Assembly (NCBI GenBank): GCA_049509915.1
Contig: JBEKZL010000321.1
Span: 1 to 7,334 of the forward strand
From: JBEKYD01 sp049509915
GTDB taxonomy: Bacteria; Acidobacteriota; Terriglobia; Bryobacterales; Bryobacteraceae
Direction: 5' to 3'
DNA length: 7,334 nt
How positions within the stretch are numbered: the stretch's first letter is position 1; each line of letters opens with the position of its first letter. Positions 6,517 through 7,334 of the stretch are shown here, piece by piece. The notes below the pieces were generated by a model that was not told the origin of the DNA, did no database searches, and saw only the letters and a program-made list of their open reading frames with translations. The translations under genes and the position numbers were made by a program.

Positions 6517-6598
6517 TGTGGGGCAGACCATCGTTTTTTGTGGTCTGCCATCCAGGCTCTTTCACGGCAGACCACGAAAGACGATGGTCTGCCCCACA
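6517..6598. repeat. 82-bp nested palindrome, REP-doublet (REPIN)-like or MITE-like element
   Basis: Two 33-bp arms, 6517-6549 and 6566-6598, are inverted copies matching at 31 of 33 positions, separated by a 16-nt loop (6550-6565). Each arm is itself a hairpin: GGCAGACCA (6522-6530) pairs with TGGTCTGCC (6541-6549) around a 10-nt loop, and the right arm repeats the pattern. The 9-mer thus occurs four times. Two inverted REP-like hairpins are the architecture of REPINs, non-autonomous elements mobilised by RAYT transposases; no transposase gene is in the window. A partial copy of the core (CAGACCA, 6443-6449) lies upstream. The right arm ends 8 nt before the second Hsp70 ATG. The palindrome is directly visible; membership of a mobile family is inference. 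Confidence 0.85.
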
Positions 6599-6606
6599 AT
6601 GACACC

Positions 6607-7334
6607 ATGAAGATCGGCATCGACCTCGGCACCACCAATTCCGCCCTGGCTTACATCGACGAACGCGAAGCCGAGGACCGCGATTTCCCGCCCATTCGCA
6701 TTTTCGAAACACCGCAACTGGTCGCCGCCGGCCGCACCGAACCTCGCCGCACCTTGCCCTCGTTCCTCTTCCTGGAAGACGGCCAGCCGGTTGGCCTCTA
6801 CGCTCGTGAACAGGGCGCACTCATCCCCACCCGGCTGGTGCATTCCGCCAAATCCTGGCTCTCGAATCCCGATGTCGACCGCACCGCCAAAATCCTGCCC
6901 TGGGATTCGCAGGAAACCGGTCGCGTGCTCTCGCCGGTGGAAGTCTCTTCGCGCTTTCTGGCCAAGTTCCGGGAAGAGTGGGACCGCACCCAGCACACTC
7001 CGCTGGCCCAGCAGGACGTAGTGCTGACCGTGCCCGCTTCCTTCGACGAGGAAGCCCGCGAGCTGACCGTGATGGCCGCTCGCGATGCGGGTATCGAGCG
7101 GCTGACCTTGCTCGAAGAGCCGGCTGCGGCGTTCTATTCGTGGATCTCCGCCAACCTGGCCCAATCGCGCAAGAAGCTGGTGGATGGCCAAACCGTGCTC
7201 GTCTGCGACGTGGGCGGAGGCACCAGCGATTTCAGCCTGATCCGCGTTTCGCGCGAAGGCGACCTGGTGAACTTCACTCGCACCGCGGTGGGCAAACACC
7301 TGCTGCTGGGCGGCGACAATCTGGATCTCACTCT
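6607..7334 (+). CDS. Divergent Hsp70 family protein (second of the pair; partial, 3' end outside window)
   Basis: 242 codons of a second Hsp70-type ATPase are visible, opening directly with phosphate-1, KIGIDLGTTNSALAYID (2-18). It shares with the upstream copy the segments RLVHSAKSWLSNPDVDRT, VVLTVPASFDEEAREL, LTLLEEPAAAFYSWI, phosphate-2 VCDVGGGTSDFSLIRV and LLLGGDNLDLTL, so the pair are paralogues, clearly diverged rather than a recent duplication. The ATPase catalytic elements seen so far are intact; the adenosine-site half and the C-terminus are cut off. From memory of this cassette, the second Hsp70 is often longer and carries a DUF3731 (DnaK-related) extension, which cannot be checked here. 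ATG 6607 is the only sensible start, but it has no Shine-Dalgarno: the 5' region is the arm of a long palindrome. Translation may depend on reinitiation or on a leaderless or structured 5' end. Confidence 0.92.
   Translation, partial: MKIGIDLGTTNSALAYIDEREAEDRDFPPIRIFETPQLVAAGRTEPRRTLPSFLFLEDGQPVGLYAREQGALIPTRLVHSAKSWLSNPDVDRTAKILPWDSQETGRVLSPVEVSSRFLAKFREEWDRTQHTPLAQQDVVLTVPASFDEEARELTVMAARDAGIERLTLLEEPAAAFYSWISANLAQSRKKLVDGQTVLVCDVGGGTSDFSLIRVSREGDLVNFTRTAVGKHLLLGGDNLDLT

Larger units (their letters stand above)
6332..6610 (+). other. 92-codon open frame bridging the two Hsp70 genes (possible translational relay)
   Basis: An ATG at 6332 overlaps the stop of the first Hsp70 (ATGA, 6332-6335). 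The same frame stays open to TGA 6608-6610, which overlaps the ATG of the second Hsp70 (ATGA, 6607-6610). The encoded 92 residues are Arg/Pro/Cys-rich, match nothing I know, and run straight through the inverted-repeat element, so a functional protein is unlikely. The value of the frame, if any, would be to carry ribosomes to the second Hsp70 start, which lacks a Shine-Dalgarno. It could equally be chance in GC-rich DNA. Confidence 0.2.

Noticed and set aside
6531..6540. T-run in the left arm as a Rho-independent terminator
   Set aside because: The T residues lie in the loop of the arm hairpin rather than after the stem, so the terminator geometry is wrong.

Overview
The window is GC-rich bacterial DNA with densely packed genes on both strands. 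The gene set suggests an environmental Gram-negative bacterium, most likely an Acidobacteriota (Solibacter/Bryobacter-like) member: an HDAC11-like deacetylase beside a short phosphotransacetylase, an RND/ABC-type periplasmic adaptor, an ECF sigma factor, a DUF2760 plus paired-Hsp70 cassette, and intergenic palindromic repeats. This placement is inferred from general knowledge of these families; no rRNA or marker gene is present to fix it.

Left half, minus strand (transcribed right to left from about 3783): pta (phosphate acetyltransferase), then a histone-deacetylase-superfamily amidohydrolase starting 5 nt after the pta stop, then an HlyD/RND-type membrane-fusion protein whose ATG overlaps the deacetylase stop (ATGA). 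This is a compact three-gene operon. After a 168-nt gap comes an ECF sigma-70 factor on the same strand, which runs off the left edge of the window. Pta controls acetyl-phosphate/acetyl-CoA exchange and the deacetylase removes acetyl groups, so the first two genes plausibly act on the same acetyl pool. The adaptor has no transporter partner in view.

Centre: a 173-nt divergent intergenic region (3784-3956) carries three short inverted repeats and the start signals of both operons.

Right half, plus strand: a DUF2760 protein (TTG start with a good GGAG ribosome-binding site); 6 nt after its stop a 611-aa divergent Hsp70 (also TTG start); then a 271-nt spacer; then a second Hsp70-family ATPase cut by the right edge. 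The spacer holds a short hairpin and an 82-bp nested palindrome resembling a REP doublet (REPIN). Its right arm ends 8 nt before the second Hsp70 ATG, where a Shine-Dalgarno sequence would normally lie. An open frame of 92 codons spans the whole spacer with ATGA overlaps at both ends and could couple translation of the two Hsp70 genes.

The most interesting content is this DUF2760-Hsp70-Hsp70 cassette, a poorly understood chaperone-like module whose ATPase domains are intact but whose substrate-binding half does not look like DnaK, together with the palindrome inserted in its middle.
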